Shown here in pieces: positions 1-8,307 of a stretch of 14,829 nt of DNA. The notes under the pieces were generated by a model, which was not told where the DNA came from, did no database searches, and worked only from the letters and a program-made list of their open reading frames with translations. Source of the DNA: Kiloniellales bacterium (GTDB lineage: Bacteria; Pseudomonadota; Alphaproteobacteria; Kiloniellales; JAKSBE01); the NCBI GenBank assembly GCA_030067055.1, contig JASJAL010000029.1, positions 1-14,829 of the forward strand. The letters run 5' to 3'. Every line of letters starts with the position of its first letter. Position 1 is the stretch's first letter. The translations under genes and the position numbers were made by a program.

Positions 1-52
1 CCACGAGACAGGCCGCAGAGACAAGGGCCGACCGGCGCAGCGAAAGGGTCAT
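1..52 (-). CDS. Exported protein, N-terminal fragment cut by window edge
   Basis: Only the first 17 codons lie in the window. They begin at an ATG read on the minus strand from position 52 and encode MTLSLRRSALVSAACLV. A basic start (two Arg) followed by an Ala/Leu/Val/Cys stretch is what the n- and h-regions of a Sec signal peptide look like; the Cys could even belong to a lipobox, but the residues after it are outside the window. A purine-rich GGAG lies about 9 bases upstream of the ATG. The gene diverges from the universal stress protein gene, so the 254 bases between them should hold promoters for both. The mature protein cannot be identified. Confidence 0.5.
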   Translation of the reverse strand, partial: MTLSLRRSALVSAACLV

Positions 53-200
53 CGTTGGCACTCCATGATGAGGGGTCTCGGGCGAAGCCTCGCTTGAATT
101 GCCCGGACGACTATAGCGCTTCGGGGCCGGCCGAGTGGCTTTCGCTTCGACCGAACATTGCGACCGGGCCGTTGTGTCTGAAAATACAGCAAAAAACAGT

Positions 201-231
201 TTGTTAAGAGAATTTCTCTAATTGTTATAAC
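201..231 (+). promoter_or_regulatory. Candidate promoter of the UspE-like gene
   Basis: This is a conspicuously AT-rich island in GC-rich DNA. It has TTGTTA at 201-206 as a -35 and TATAAC at 226-231 as a -10. The spacer is 19 bases, or 18 if TTATAA at 225-230 is used. Transcription would start near 238, about 70 bases before the GTG start. The spacer is longer than the ideal 17, which is compatible with a promoter that depends on a regulator. Confidence 0.45.
207..219. promoter_or_regulatory. 13-base perfect palindrome in the promoter spacer (operator-like)
   Basis: AGAGAA-T-TTCTCT is a perfect inverted repeat centred on T213. It lies wholly between the proposed -35 and -10 boxes of the stress-protein gene, where a dimeric regulator would compete with RNA polymerase or distort the spacer. 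It does not match an FNR (TTGAT-N4-ATCAA) or LexA box that I know. The regulator is unknown. Confidence 0.35.
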
Positions 232-306
232 CGAAATTCGAACATGCCCTTCTTCGTCACGATGAGGCGAAGCTCCAGCTGGATTGCCCATAAAGAGTAG
301 AGAACC

Positions 307-1329
307 GTGAAGCGCTTCAAGAGCATCCTCGTCGTTTGTCAGCCGGACTCCCAGCCCGAACTCGCAATCGAACGCGCCCGGTTGCTGGCCACTCAGAACG
401 GAGCGAGCGTCACGCTGGTCGACGTGGTCAACTTGCCAGAAACCGACATCGAAGCCGCTATGTCGGACCCTTCTGGCAGAACACCACACGACATGAAAAG
501 CCAGTTGTCCGAGTACCATCAAGCATGCCTGGACGAGTACGAGCAAAGGCTTGCCGGCTCCGGCATCGAGACGTCCACGCGCGTGTTCTGGGGCGTCGCC
601 TTCGTGGAAATCATCCGTGCCGTGCTCCGCGACGGCCATGATCTCGTCATCAAGGCGATCAACCCGAACCAGACCTTCCGGGGACAGCAGGTCTTTGGAA
701 GCCTCGACATGCACCTCATGCGCAAATGTCCCTGCCCGATTTGGATCCTCAAGGACCCGATCGAGCGCGAGGACCTTCACGTTCTTGCCGCCGTCGACCC
801 CGACCCGTCGGATGGGGAACAGCAAGGCCTGAATCGAATGGTCATGGACCTATCGACGTCCATGAGCCCGTCAAAAGACTGTCAGGTCCATGTCGTGCAC
901 ACCTGGGCGCTGAGCGAGGAATGGGCCTTGCTGAACCGCAGGCAGGCAAACTCATCGGAAGACGCGATCGACCAGATCAGCGAGAATCTGCGTGACTCCC
1001 GAGCGCAGGCCCTGGATCGACTGATGGCGTATTACCCTGCGGAAGACAGGGACCTTCAGATTCATCTGCTGCACGGTGACGCCGGCGATATCGTGCCGGA
1101 GCTGACAGACAAGTTCGACATCGACCTCGTTGTCATGGGAACGGTCAGACGGGTTGATCTCTCAGGCATGTTCATGGGCAATACCGCGGAAATCATCCTG
1201 AACCGTTTGAGCTGTTCCGTCCTCGCCGTCAAACCTCATGACTTTCGTTCGCCAATCGAACTCGACGGATCGACCGAGACAGTCAACAATCCCTTCAGCG
1301 GCAACCCCAGGTCGGGTCGAGTGGCATAG
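307..1329 (+). CDS. uspE: UspE-like tandem universal stress protein
   Basis: A 340-residue cytoplasmic protein made of two USP (adenine-nucleotide alpha-hydrolase-like) domains, about residues 3-149 and 157-310. Length and landmarks match E. coli UspE: HDLVIKA near 111-117, HLMRKCPCPIWILKD at 136-150, GNTAE at 291-295 and VKPHDFRSPIELD at 308-320. UspE-type proteins are made under growth arrest, oxidative stress or oxygen limitation; no enzyme reaction is established. In domain 2 the G-2x-G-9x-G-S/T nucleotide loop reads G278-TV-R281 and then G291-N-T293, so the second Gly of the usual pattern is Arg. A stop codon (TAG, 298-300) sits in frame just upstream, so the GTG at 307 is the earliest start; its Shine-Dalgarno sequence is poor (AAGAG). 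It converges with the CDPS-like gene. The fold is near certain; the symbol rests on resemblance. Confidence 0.85.
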   Translation: MKRFKSILVVCQPDSQPELAIERARLLATQNGASVTLVDVVNLPETDIEAAMSDPSGRTPHDMKSQLSEYHQACLDEYEQRLAGSGIETSTRVFWGVAFVEIIRAVLRDGHDLVIKAINPNQTFRGQQVFGSLDMHLMRKCPCPIWILKDPIEREDLHVLAAVDPDPSDGEQQGLNRMVMDLSTSMSPSKDCQVHVVHTWALSEEWALLNRRQANSSEDAIDQISENLRDSRAQALDRLMAYYPAEDRDLQIHLLHGDAGDIVPELTDKFDIDLVVMGTVRRVDLSGMFMGNTAEIILNRLSCSVLAVKPHDFRSPIELDGSTETVNNPFSGNPRSGRVA

Positions 1330-1468
1330 GTCCCCTTCGGATCCTTTTCGCTCTTCGCAGATCGACTGGACTCACGCGCTCGCGGCTGAAGCTGATCGTC
1401 GCGAGACCAGGTCTTGCCGGCCCAAGGACAGCCCGAACAAGCAGACTTGCGATCCTCGAACGGCAGGG

Positions 1469-2173
1469 TCAGGCCGGATATAGGAACCGGAGACGACGGT
1501 CGAGCCGATCCTTGCCGCAGACCGACAACAAGATTTCAGGATGCTGGCTGTACAGAATGCCGAGAGGGTCCGGCGCGTCCGGCTCCAGTGGCTTTTCCCA
1601 GACCTCGGTGTGGTAGCTCAGAATTTCGGTGCAATACACACTCATGGAGATCTCGCCCAGGATGTAGCTGGTCTCGGCATTGTACTGCCGTTCCCCGGCT
1701 TCGCCCCGAACGAAGCGGTCGATCCTCGACTTCACGAAGCGGTCGACGACTGCCCCAAAGGAGTCGCATGCAAGGCATGCCGAGGTGAGCCGAGCGGAGA
1801 ATGCCTTGAAATCCTGGGTCATCGAGACATCGTCCCAGTAGTTGAGAGACATCCTTTCCTGACTGTTCTGCCGCCGCGCTGTCCTGCGGATGAGGCGGAA
1901 GATCTCGGTTCCCTGGCGATGGGCCTTGTCGAAAACCATCTCCGGGTTCCAGAACCGCCCGGTGACGAGGTTGTCGAGCGCGAGGAGGAAATCCGCGACG
2001 ACGATCATGTGATCGCATCTGTCGAGTGCGAACTGCTCGATAAGATCGGTCAGTCCCTCGCGCGTCCTGTAGCGCGTGTGCGGATAAAGGCAGACGGGCA
2101 CGAAGTAGCGGTCCGGCAGGACTTCGGTTGACGCCCCGGGCAGTTCCCGCAATTGACTGTCCATGGTCCTCAT
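1469..2173 (-). CDS. tRNA-dependent cyclodipeptide synthase homologue with altered active site
   Basis: A 234-residue protein. CDPSs (PF16715) form cyclic dipeptides from two aminoacyl-tRNAs via an aminoacyl-serine enzyme. Aligned by eye to AlbC, residues 26-35 (PVCLYPHTRY) match the ISAGNSY loop, about 93-107 match its basic tRNA-binding helix, 109-152 match the following helices, and SYILGE at 169-174 matches NYVLAE. Y170 and E174 therefore correspond to AlbC Y178 and E182. The nucleophile S37 corresponds to Y30, G35 to C28, N40 to T33, and Y202 to K194 (followed by Pro, as in the XYP subfamily). Classical catalysis is thus doubtful. The ATG at 2173 follows the upstream gene's stop after one base, with GGGAG 6 bases before it; a second in-frame ATG lies at 2164. 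There is no signal peptide or membrane helix, so it should be cytosolic. Homology is likely; the function is open. Confidence 0.7.
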   Translation of the reverse strand: MRTMDSQLRELPGASTEVLPDRYFVPVCLYPHTRYRTREGLTDLIEQFALDRCDHMIVVADFLLALDNLVTGRFWNPEMVFDKAHRQGTEIFRLIRRTARRQNSQERMSLNYWDDVSMTQDFKAFSARLTSACLACDSFGAVVDRFVKSRIDRFVRGEAGERQYNAETSYILGEISMSVYCTEILSYHTEVWEKPLEPDAPDPLGILYSQHPEILLSVCGKDRLDRRLRFLYPA

Positions 2174-2174
2174 C

Positions 2175-4286
2175 TCAGGCTCCCACGACTTGCAGGCGCG
2201 GCAAGGATGCGGCGTCGACGGATTCCCGACGCTCCGTGAGCGAGCCTTGCGCCACGAAATCGCCCGCGGCACCACTCTCGGATTGGTCCGTGTAGACGAT
2301 GACGCCGCTCTCCCGCTGCAGCATGCCGGTACCGCCCAGCGCGTTCCGGCCAAAGGACAGGCGAACGTCCCAGTGCAGCACCTGACATTCCGGATACTGG
2401 ACCCACCGGCCGACCGATTGCGCCTCTGCCGTCTTGCTGTCGAGGGCGAACAGGCTGCCGTCCTTCGCCAGGAAGATCTCCTGTTCCTCGCCCGTGCTGG
2501 TGCGCAGGTTCAACCAGCGATCCGTCAGGTTGCCGGAGCGTTGTGCCGAAGATTCGATCTTCTGCAGGATCACAGCCATGTAGAGGGCCTGGATCAGGAC
2601 GAGCAGGCCGATCAGCAAGGCCGCGTATGGCAGCGCGTCCTCGATGAGCGGCAGCGCGTTGGTCGTCTCGGCAGGCAAGTCCCCGATCTGCTTCAGATCG
2701 TCGAATTGGCTGGTGGACCGGCTGTAGGCAATCAATCCACCGACAAGGCCGACGATGGCGCTACAGGCTGCTGTCAGCGTAACGCGCTCCTTTATCGGCA
2801 TACTCAGGTAGTCGTCGTCGACCACGTAGAGGCTGGCAATGGCCACGATGACGGCGAGCGGGAACCACGGGTAGGTCCCGGTCAACCCGGTCGCGAGCAT
2901 TATCGCGATTGTCTCGTTGATTTCCGGGGGCCCGAAGAAATACCCCATGACAACGTTCACGCAGAAAAGCGCGACCATGCCGGCCAACCCGGAGAGGATC
3001 GCCGTCCAGGGATACCTGGTGAGGAAGGGGCGCTCGCGCTCCGATCCATCGAGACGGAACCAGTCGTGGTGGTTCAGGCGCGCCCGGCGGATCGCGAAAG
3101 CGGCTACGACTGCGGCGAAGCTGAAGATGCCGGATGTCAGCGTCCAGAGCCAACGAACGGCGTAGTCCTCCGGCGCCGGGACCATGAGGATCATGGTGAG
3201 TCCCGGATCGAGATCGTCGGTGCCCATCCAGTCATGGAACTGACTCGCCAGCAGCGCGGCCACGGACGTCATGCAGATGAGATAGAGAAATACCGCGCCG
3301 ATCAGCGTCCCCAAACCACGATCGGGCTCGCGCTGGACTCGGATCTCGAATCCGAGGTTGCGCAGGCCATTGGTAACCTCGGCGTCCGTCGCGGCGCCCG
3401 AGCGAAATCCGCATGCAATGAAGACGAACAGCCGCTCGCGGAGATTCCGCACGCGACGACGGGCGTCCGCGCGCATGCGATGACCGGCCCCGTTCATGTC
3501 CATGAGGTCGTCTTCGCCGCCGACGATCAAACCGGCGTACTCGGACACGAGCCTCTGCAGATCGTCCCGCTCTACGATGATCTCGCGGAGCTCGTCACGG
3601 TAGACTTCCAAGAAGTCATCGCGGATTGCGATCTCGCCGGATTCGATGCGTCCGAGGCGGTCGGTCAGGCAACGGATCGTGCACCACGTGCGCAGAACGT
3701 CATCGGAAAGGACTGCGTCGTCCGAAAGCTTCGGCATGCCCAAGACCTCGCCGAGCCGCGTCACCTGCGCTTCGCTGAATTCGCAGCAGGATCGGAAATC
3801 GAAAGTCGAGCTCTTGAGCTGGCCGACCGTCGACTGGACGCTCTCCGGAACCTTGCCGAGGCTGTGGAAGAAGGAACGGATCCGATACTCGACACTCTTC
3901 AGGCCGACAATCGTCCTTGCGCCCGTGAAGAGCGCCGCAACGAGCAAAGGAAAGACGCCCAGTTCGGCGATCCGGCTTGGATCGCCGACCGTGTCGACTA
4001 TGCTCTTGAATAGGCCCTTGAACGCCTCTATCTCGCCGAGCTCGATAAAGATCTTGGCGATCAACTGCGGCGAAAAGCTGAAGATGAGGTAGAGCACGGC
4101 AATAAGCCCGACGTAGCCGTAGCGCGCGCTTGTGAATTCCCGTTCGCGAGTCGCGAACCGCGGTGCGTATTTCTTGAAGAACTCCAGCTTCGCCGTATGC
4201 GTCGGCACGTTGAAGCGCGACCAGAAATGCGCAATCAGCCAGATTAACCCGAGGGTGAGGCTGCTCAGCCAGACGATATCTCGCAT
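2175..4286 (-). CDS. Large multi-pass membrane protein of unknown family
   Basis: A 703-residue protein I cannot assign. Apparent membrane segments: about 5-22, 58-78, 109-128, then a soluble charged region of about 200 residues (130-325), then about 327-348, 377-399, 427-451, 460-489, 502-522 and 552-574, and a soluble C-terminal domain of about 125 residues (580-703) rich in beta-type sequence. That makes roughly nine helices in a 3+6 split. The cytosolic-looking loop has acidic/basic stretches (213-285) and contains Cys 167, 168, 202, 206 and 292. No Walker, kinase, PilZ or transporter signature was seen. The ATG at 4286 was chosen because GGAGGAG sits 7 bases upstream; the frame stays open for 276 more bases, but that part reads as non-coding. 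The stop is one base from the CDPS-like start, so the two are very probably co-transcribed and translationally coupled. Confidence 0.8.
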   Translation of the reverse strand: MRDIVWLSSLTLGLIWLIAHFWSRFNVPTHTAKLEFFKKYAPRFATREREFTSARYGYVGLIAVLYLIFSFSPQLIAKIFIELGEIEAFKGLFKSIVDTVGDPSRIAELGVFPLLVAALFTGARTIVGLKSVEYRIRSFFHSLGKVPESVQSTVGQLKSSTFDFRSCCEFSEAQVTRLGEVLGMPKLSDDAVLSDDVLRTWCTIRCLTDRLGRIESGEIAIRDDFLEVYRDELREIIVERDDLQRLVSEYAGLIVGGEDDLMDMNGAGHRMRADARRRVRNLRERLFVFIACGFRSGAATDAEVTNGLRNLGFEIRVQREPDRGLGTLIGAVFLYLICMTSVAALLASQFHDWMGTDDLDPGLTMILMVPAPEDYAVRWLWTLTSGIFSFAAVVAAFAIRRARLNHHDWFRLDGSERERPFLTRYPWTAILSGLAGMVALFCVNVVMGYFFGPPEINETIAIMLATGLTGTYPWFPLAVIVAIASLYVVDDDYLSMPIKERVTLTAACSAIVGLVGGLIAYSRSTSQFDDLKQIGDLPAETTNALPLIEDALPYAALLIGLLVLIQALYMAVILQKIESSAQRSGNLTDRWLNLRTSTGEEQEIFLAKDGSLFALDSKTAEAQSVGRWVQYPECQVLHWDVRLSFGRNALGGTGMLQRESGVIVYTDQSESGAAGDFVAQGSLTERRESVDAASLPRLQVVGA

Positions 4287-4861
4287 CGTCTTACTCCTCC
4301 GGTAATTGTTCAACTTAGGCCAAAAGTAACGCATAGATTCAGGGGCGATAATGTGAGGAAACCCACAACCCTTAGTTTTTCGTTCTCGCCGAAAAAATTT
4401 GTTCTTTCCAATGGCATTGGTAGGAATTGGAGAGCGCCGAATTGGGCGATTGAGGCGCGCTGACGCTCGAGTGCGGGCCGGTGGACTTCGATCCCGCCTG
4501 CCAGGTCTGTTTCCGGTTTTGCTGCCTTGGGTCGGCCATACGACGACGCCAAGGTCAGACATTGCGTCCCGGGCCAGGGCGCAAATAACCGCGGCCGTCG
4601 CCTCAAAAGTTGCCCGCCGGCCCTGCCTTTATTTGAGCGGCAGTGCGTTTCTTGATTTCACGGCTTGCCTGAACGGTCGCTGGCCATACGGGCACAGCCA
4701 TCCCGGGCGGCCGCAGGCAAGGCGCGTGAGCTGCGGCCTTTCCGCCGAGATGATCTGGCAAGATCGGGAGATTTGGGCTAGGACACCTGACCCTGGCGGG
4801 GAATCATGTGGCGAAGGGCGACGCGGGCTGTGCGCGGACGCCGGCAGAAGGGAGAGACGAC
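4287..4861. other. 575-base intergenic region between divergent genes
   Basis: It separates the membrane-protein gene (-) from the aldehyde dehydrogenase gene (+) and should hold both promoters; I found no convincing -35/-10 pair for either. The part at about 4310-4400 is AT-rich and contains TTTTTCG (4376-4382) and its complement CGAAAAA (4390-4396). About 4430-4600 is GC-rich with open frames on both strands but no ribosome site or recognisable protein; it could be a decayed gene or a dispersed intergenic element. A strong inverted repeat lies at 4709-4738. No RNA gene was recognised. Confidence 0.5.
4709..4738. repeat. 8-bp inverted repeat upstream of the aldehyde dehydrogenase gene
   Basis: GGCCGCAG (4709-4716) and CTGCGGCC (4731-4738) are perfect complements around a 14-base loop. 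In RNA this would be a stable GC hairpin about 120 bases before the ATG. Only three T follow on the + strand, so it is not a classical terminator. It could be a leader structure or an operator; composition alone makes such hairpins fairly common here. Confidence 0.3.
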
Positions 4862-6298
<1,437 letters not shown>

Positions 6299-6730
6299 AA
6301 GGGCTCGCTCGGGCGGGACGCCAATCGAGGTCTCGATCCCCTCGCCCCGCTGCCCGGCCGCCAAGTCCACCCCGGCTGCACCTTCGCGAGCGAGCGCGGC
6401 CGCAAGGCTGTGGCGGCCCTTGAGCAGCGCCTGCCGGGCCGCATCCCGACCCGTCACTCAAGCGACAGCGGGCGTTCGGTGGAGAAGACTTCGAAAAGCG
6501 GCACCGGCAGCTTGCCGTTTCCGCTGATGGCAGGTTATCTCAGCGGCGCAACCGGCGTTTCCGCTGCGGCCCATTCCTTTCGCGACCTCTCGACGCAGGA
6601 CCGAATCGGACCGAGACGTCCGGTCTTGCGCAGAGTTGCAAGCGCCCTTTCAAATTGAACCGAAGTCCGGAGCGGCTGTAGGTTTCTCAATCAGTCTTAG
6701 CGTCGCCCTTCGGAAGCTTGGCGTGCTCTC
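6299..6730. other. 432-base intergenic region, no gene recognised
   Basis: It lies between the aldehyde dehydrogenase and the six-helix membrane protein, both on the + strand. The frame of the dehydrogenase stays open for 119 codons after its TAG stop, ending at the TGA at 6656-6658, and about 6300-6460 has coding-like GC-rich texture on both strands. I recognise no protein in any frame, and there is no good ribosome site in front of the internal ATG at 6410. A decayed gene fragment is possible. No terminator with a T-run was seen. Confidence 0.4.
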
Positions 6731-7600
6731 ATGAGAGTCAAGAACGGCATCTTCAATCTCCTTGGTTCAGATACAGAGCGTTACCAGCCCGAGCCCGATT
6801 ACAGGCGCGAGCGCGCTACGGGTTTCGTCCTGGATCAGCAACGTTTGGCATCCTGGGTTGGATTGGTTGCGCTCGGTTTGCCGGTTGCCATGCTGCTCGG
6901 CGTCGCCAGGGGGACCTGCTTCTACGATTCGATAAGTCATTTCTACTTCTCGCAGTTCCTGGGGGCGATTCTGGTGGCGGCCCTGGCCTTCATCGGCACC
7001 TTCCTCATGGCCTACAAGGGCGAGACCACTTGGGAGAGCAGGATGGCGAACTTTGCCGGCTGGTGCGCCTTCGGCATCGCCTTGTTCCCGACAACGGGCC
7101 GTGGCTGCGAGGAGGCGGCATTTTCCGGCCGCGCCTTTGTGGATCTGAACGTCTCGTCGTCTTCAGTGCCAGCGACCGTTGGACCCGCCGGCAAGCTCGG
7201 CCAGTTCTTCGAGCTATTCGAGAATGTCGAACTTGTCCATTTTGGCAGCGCCGCCTTGCTCTTCGCCTTCCTGGCCTTCTACTGCTTCTACGTCTTCACC
7301 CGCGTCATTCCAGAAGAGCACCTGAAAGCCGGGGAACTGACGCCGACAAAGAGCCGCAGAAACGCGATCTATGTCTGGTCGGGCTGGGTGATCGTTGTCT
7401 GCATGCTCGCCATGGCCGCAAAGGCGATCGCCTCGTGGATCGATGGAGAGGCTTGGCCCTGGTGGAACGCGCTCAACCTGACCTTCTGGTGCGAAGCCTT
7501 CGCGCTCTGGGCCTTCGGCACATCGTGGATGGTAAAGGGGCGAATCTGGGGCCGTTTTTTCCTCGACCGGCGCGACCAAGAAGCTGCCGCTGCGGCTTGA
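6731..7600 (+). CDS. Six-helix integral membrane protein of unknown function
   Basis: A 289-residue protein with six clear hydrophobic segments at about 40-59, 75-96, 106-123, 168-193, 212-236 and 246-269, and a charged N-terminal tail of about 35 residues that probably faces the cytoplasm. Conserved-looking features are the SISHFYFSQFLGA stretch (67-79), WCAFGIALFPTTG (111-123), an HFGSA motif (170-174) and WCEAFALW (253-260), plus polar residues in membrane segments (H70, H170, E255) and a possible extracytoplasmic cysteine pair (C63, C126). The pattern resembles uncharacterised bacterial membrane proteins with a SISHYY-like motif; a DUF998-type relationship is possible but not established here. 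The ATG at 6731 has only a weak GGAAG about 14 bases upstream. It has a lower-GC texture than the dnaX region and no operon partner on its strand. Confidence 0.75.
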   Translation: MRVKNGIFNLLGSDTERYQPEPDYRRERATGFVLDQQRLASWVGLVALGLPVAMLLGVARGTCFYDSISHFYFSQFLGAILVAALAFIGTFLMAYKGETTWESRMANFAGWCAFGIALFPTTGRGCEEAAFSGRAFVDLNVSSSSVPATVGPAGKLGQFFELFENVELVHFGSAALLFAFLAFYCFYVFTRVIPEEHLKAGELTPTKSRRNAIYVWSGWVIVVCMLAMAAKAIASWIDGEAWPWWNALNLTFWCEAFALWAFGTSWMVKGRIWGRFFLDRRDQEAAAAA

Positions 7601-7682
7601 CGATAGAGAGGGGGCAAGCCGCCGTCGAAGAGCGGTGCAAGGCCGCTTTCGCTTCAGCGCCGCCGCGCTAGCCCGTCGTGGA

Positions 7683-7709
7683 CGTCCGCTTCAAAACGAA
7701 AGACGGACG
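7683..7709. repeat. Hairpin at the convergent gene ends
   Basis: CGTCCG (7683-7688) pairs with CGGACG (7704-7709). The inner bases CTT (7689-7691) can partly extend the stem with AAG (7700-7702). It spans the stop codon of the 125-residue protein gene and sits between two convergent genes, so it could slow or end transcription from either side, but no T-run follows on either strand. A weak call. Confidence 0.3.
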
Positions 7710-8068
7710 CAATCCTTGGCGACAGCCTTTGCCTTGTCGGCAACTTCGGGCTTGTCGTCGTAGGCAATCAACGAGAGACGCTCGAGAACCTTTTGGCTCG
7801 CGCCTTCGTCCAGCGCGGCAAGATGCGCCATCTTCAAGATGAAGAGGGCATCAGCCCGTTCCATCTCCCCGGCCTTCAGCTTGTCCAGGATCAAATCGGC
7901 CACTGAAAGGGCCGCCGCTTCGACGGGGGAGAGGCCAGCCTTTCTGCCGCGCTCGGCCCATTTGGGGGTTCTGCCCTCGGGCCAGAGGGTCAATGCGGCG
8001 TCCGTATCGTACCCGGCCCTCTCGAAGATATCCTCGATCCAGTCAGCGAACTTGGTGCGGTAGAACAT
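7691..8068 (-). CDS. Small soluble protein of unknown function
   Basis: A 125-residue, mostly helical protein with no signal peptide or membrane segment. The N-terminal third (FYRTKFADWIEDIFERAG, 2-19) looks like an amphipathic helix. The middle (SPVEAAALSVADLILDKLKAG) and the rest are charged helical repeats, ending in a basic/acidic segment with a single Cys (C121). I do not recognise a family. The ATG at 8068 is well supported: AAGGAGG lies 5 bases upstream, the best ribosome site in this part of the window, so the longer open frame reaching 8131 is rejected. It is transcribed alone, convergent with the six-helix membrane protein. Confidence 0.75.
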   Translation of the reverse strand: MFYRTKFADWIEDIFERAGYDTDAALTLWPEGRTPKWAERGRKAGLSPVEAAALSVADLILDKLKAGEMERADALFILKMAHLAALDEGASQKVLERLSLIAYDDKPEVADKAKAVAKDCVRLSF

Positions 8069-8183
8069 CGATCCCTCCTTGGCGTTTCGGGCCGCTGTCC
8101 TTGTCGTCCTAATCCTCCCACAACCCCGCACATTCCGCCGGCCAGGCTGTCCCGTTTCACCGGAACCCGGCCGTATCCCATAA

Positions 8184-8189
8184 AGTATA
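8184..8189 (-). promoter_or_regulatory. Candidate -10 element upstream of the 125-residue protein gene
   Basis: Read on the minus strand this is TATACT within an AT-rich patch, about 115 bases before the ATG at 8068. No matching -35 is seen at the right distance (the place is occupied by TCCGGT), so the call rests on the -10 and local AT-richness only. Confidence 0.3.
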
Positions 8190-8307
8190 CACCAAACAGG
8201 GGGTAGACCGGAAGCAGGCAGATCGGCCGGGGAAACCCACCCCTTTGGAGGCGCGAAGGAACGCCTGAAGGTTTTCTGGCGCCGCGGTGCCGACGGCTGT
8301 GGGCGGA

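Noticed and set aside
49..825. 258-codon minus-strand frame opposite the universal stress protein gene
   Set aside because: It crosses the divergent promoter region and most of it lies antisense to a clear USP domain; no recognisable protein.
1379..1405. CTCGCG/CGCGAG inverted repeat between the stress-protein and CDPS-like genes
   Set aside because: 6 bp with a 15-base loop and no T-run; expected by chance in this base composition.
2163..4013. Long open frame (616 codons) on the + strand opposite the membrane protein gene
   Set aside because: The translation is low-complexity, rich in Arg, Asp, Gly and Gln with no domain pattern, and no ribosome site was seen. The opposite strand shows regular membrane helices and a good ribosome site.
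4310..4606. 98-codon minus-strand frame in the intergenic region
   Set aside because: No ribosome site, no recognisable motif, and it overlaps the likely promoter region of the membrane-protein gene; more likely non-coding.
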